From Fidelibacterota bacterium (GTDB taxonomy: Bacteria > Fidelibacterota > UBA2242 > JAOZSR01): a DNA stretch of 53,527 nucleotides. The DNA is taken from assembly GCA_029939575.1 (NCBI GenBank), contig JAOZSR010000011.1:1-53527 (forward strand), read 5' to 3'. Positions 52,823 to 53,527 of the stretch are shown here, piece after piece. The position numbers were made by a program, and so were the translations under genes. Every line of letters begins with the position of its first letter. The stretch's first letter is position 1. Below the pieces are notes generated by a model. It saw only the letters and a list, made by a program, of their open reading frames with translations, did not search any database and was not told the origin of the DNA.

Positions 52823-53425
52823 TTATTCTTTTTTTAGTTCTTTTACCATAGTTGTCACGCCACTTACTCCTATTAGTTTATAAATAAAATTTGGTAATTT
52901 CTGATATTTTGTAGATACAAATCCTATTTTTTCATACAATCTTTTCGCATTTGGATTTTCATCTATAACATCTAATTTTATAGATGACAAATTTTTGTCT
53001 ATAGCAAATTTTTCAAGTTCTAAAAAAAGTTGTTTACCAATTCCTCTTCCTCTACATCCTTCTTTCACTGCAATCCCATCCATAAGAAGTTGTTTTCCTT
53101 TATCTGGTTTTCTATAAAACAAAATGGCTAAAATTACTAATTTAAATACTCCTTTTAGAATTCCATATTTCTTGAATAATGTTTTAGACTTAATATTCGT
53201 TAATGACGTCTTGTCGAATTTAAATCCCGATATTCCCAACAATTCATTCTCTTCCGAAATTGCAGAAATTCCTCTTTGGGTATTTATTCCGTCTTTCAAT
53301 AGTTGTGTTACTTCCTCTGGATTGCCAAGTATTTTCAAGTACTTTGTTTGAAAAACAATTGCATAAAGCCTTGCTGCATCTTCCTTATGTTCTGTTCGTA
53401 TTCCTATTTGTGTTTTAAAATCCAA
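52823..53425 (-). CDS. GNAT-family N-acetyltransferase
   Basis: A 200-residue acetyltransferase. The conserved acetyl-CoA loop GCRGRGIGKQLFLELEKFA is near residues 130-148, followed by the beta-bulge LDVIDENPNAKRLYEKIGF near 160. The first half has no ligand-specific motif, and a basic, hydrophobic helix near 100-115 separates the halves. The acceptor amine cannot be predicted. It is an isolated gene near the window end, 130 bp from the aldo/keto reductase. Confidence 0.85.
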   Translation of the reverse strand: MDFKTQIGIRTEHKEDAARLYAIVFQTKYLKILGNPEEVTQLLKDGINTQRGISAISEENELLGISGFKFDKTSLTNIKSKTLFKKYGILKGVFKLVILAILFYRKPDKGKQLLMDGIAVKEGCRGRGIGKQLFLELEKFAIDKNLSSIKLDVIDENPNAKRLYEKIGFVSTKYQKLPNFIYKLIGVSGVTTMVKELKKE

Positions 53426-53527
53426 ATTTGTTTAAGTCTCCATGTTTAATGTTTTCGGTTATAATTACCGCTAACATTTACTTAATCCAATTCAAATATA
53501 AGTAATACAATATTAAGGTAATCAGAT

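Noticed and set aside
1..53527. CRISPR array or prophage
   Set aside because: No regularly spaced repeats, integrase, capsid or other phage genes were seen.

Overview
The window is an AT-rich bacterial chromosome segment with about 46 protein genes, two tRNAs and one SRP RNA. A secreted protein with a type IX-secretion-like C-terminal sorting domain (YPNPFN motif), a DUF5683 membrane protein, a CsgG/PEGA envelope protein and a class II (B12) ribonucleotide reductase suggest the FCB superphylum (for example Marinimicrobia, Cloacimonadota or a relative). Clear Shine-Dalgarno sites (pyrR, frr, ybaB) argue against typical Bacteroidia, which mostly lack them. The phylum itself cannot be fixed from this sequence.

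Layout. 1-6000 (+): a radical SAM protein resembling archaeal tetraether synthase (Tes), then a LacI regulator with a palindromic operator, a secreted protein and an OFA-type MFS transporter, closed by a terminator; tRNA-Gly follows. 6073-7087: 1 kb without an intact gene, holding a gene relic, a GC-rich hairpin and a perfect three-way-junction palindrome. 7088-13690 (+): a PyrR attenuator and pyrR-pyrB-pyrC, then rplM-rpsI-rpsB-tsf-pyrH-frr with a terminator. 13776-24261: mixed orientation, with a YgjV/GNAT-like protein, NrdJ, envelope proteins, a CsgG/PEGA protein, an FtsX permease relic, a PP-loop tRNA-thiolation-like enzyme, tRNA-Arg and a three-gene operon ending in a metallo-beta-lactamase-fold enzyme. 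A 153-bp MITE-like element with 9-bp flanking repeats lies at 24495-24647.

24693-41821 (-): a flavin-domain/MenA-like fusion, a DnaQ-DinG helicase, then geranylgeranyl reductase, ferredoxin and a UbiA prenyltransferase, purF, a PHP-domain protein, a YfiM-like protein, a sodium symporter, DUF5683, a lipid kinase, RidA, a PPC/DUF296 protein, gcvPB and alaS. A hybrid sensor kinase follows. 44052-51494 (-) is a tightly packed run: SRP RNA, dnaX, ybaB, recR, pgsA, pgpA, cinA, thpR, recA, recX, mostly joined by 4-nt start/stop overlaps. The window ends with an aldo/keto reductase and an acetyltransferase.

Most interesting points: (1) GGR, ferredoxin and UbiA genes side by side plus a Tes-like radical SAM enzyme 27 kb away, the kind of set archaea use for saturated, membrane-spanning ether lipids, in an otherwise bacterial gene set; (2) an 11-A tract in dnaX where slippage in either direction gives a truncated gamma-like product; (3) a complete PyrR attenuator whose binding loop is also the antiterminator arm; (4) an unexplained three-way-junction palindrome; (5) the MITE-like element. 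All functions are inferred from sequence alone.
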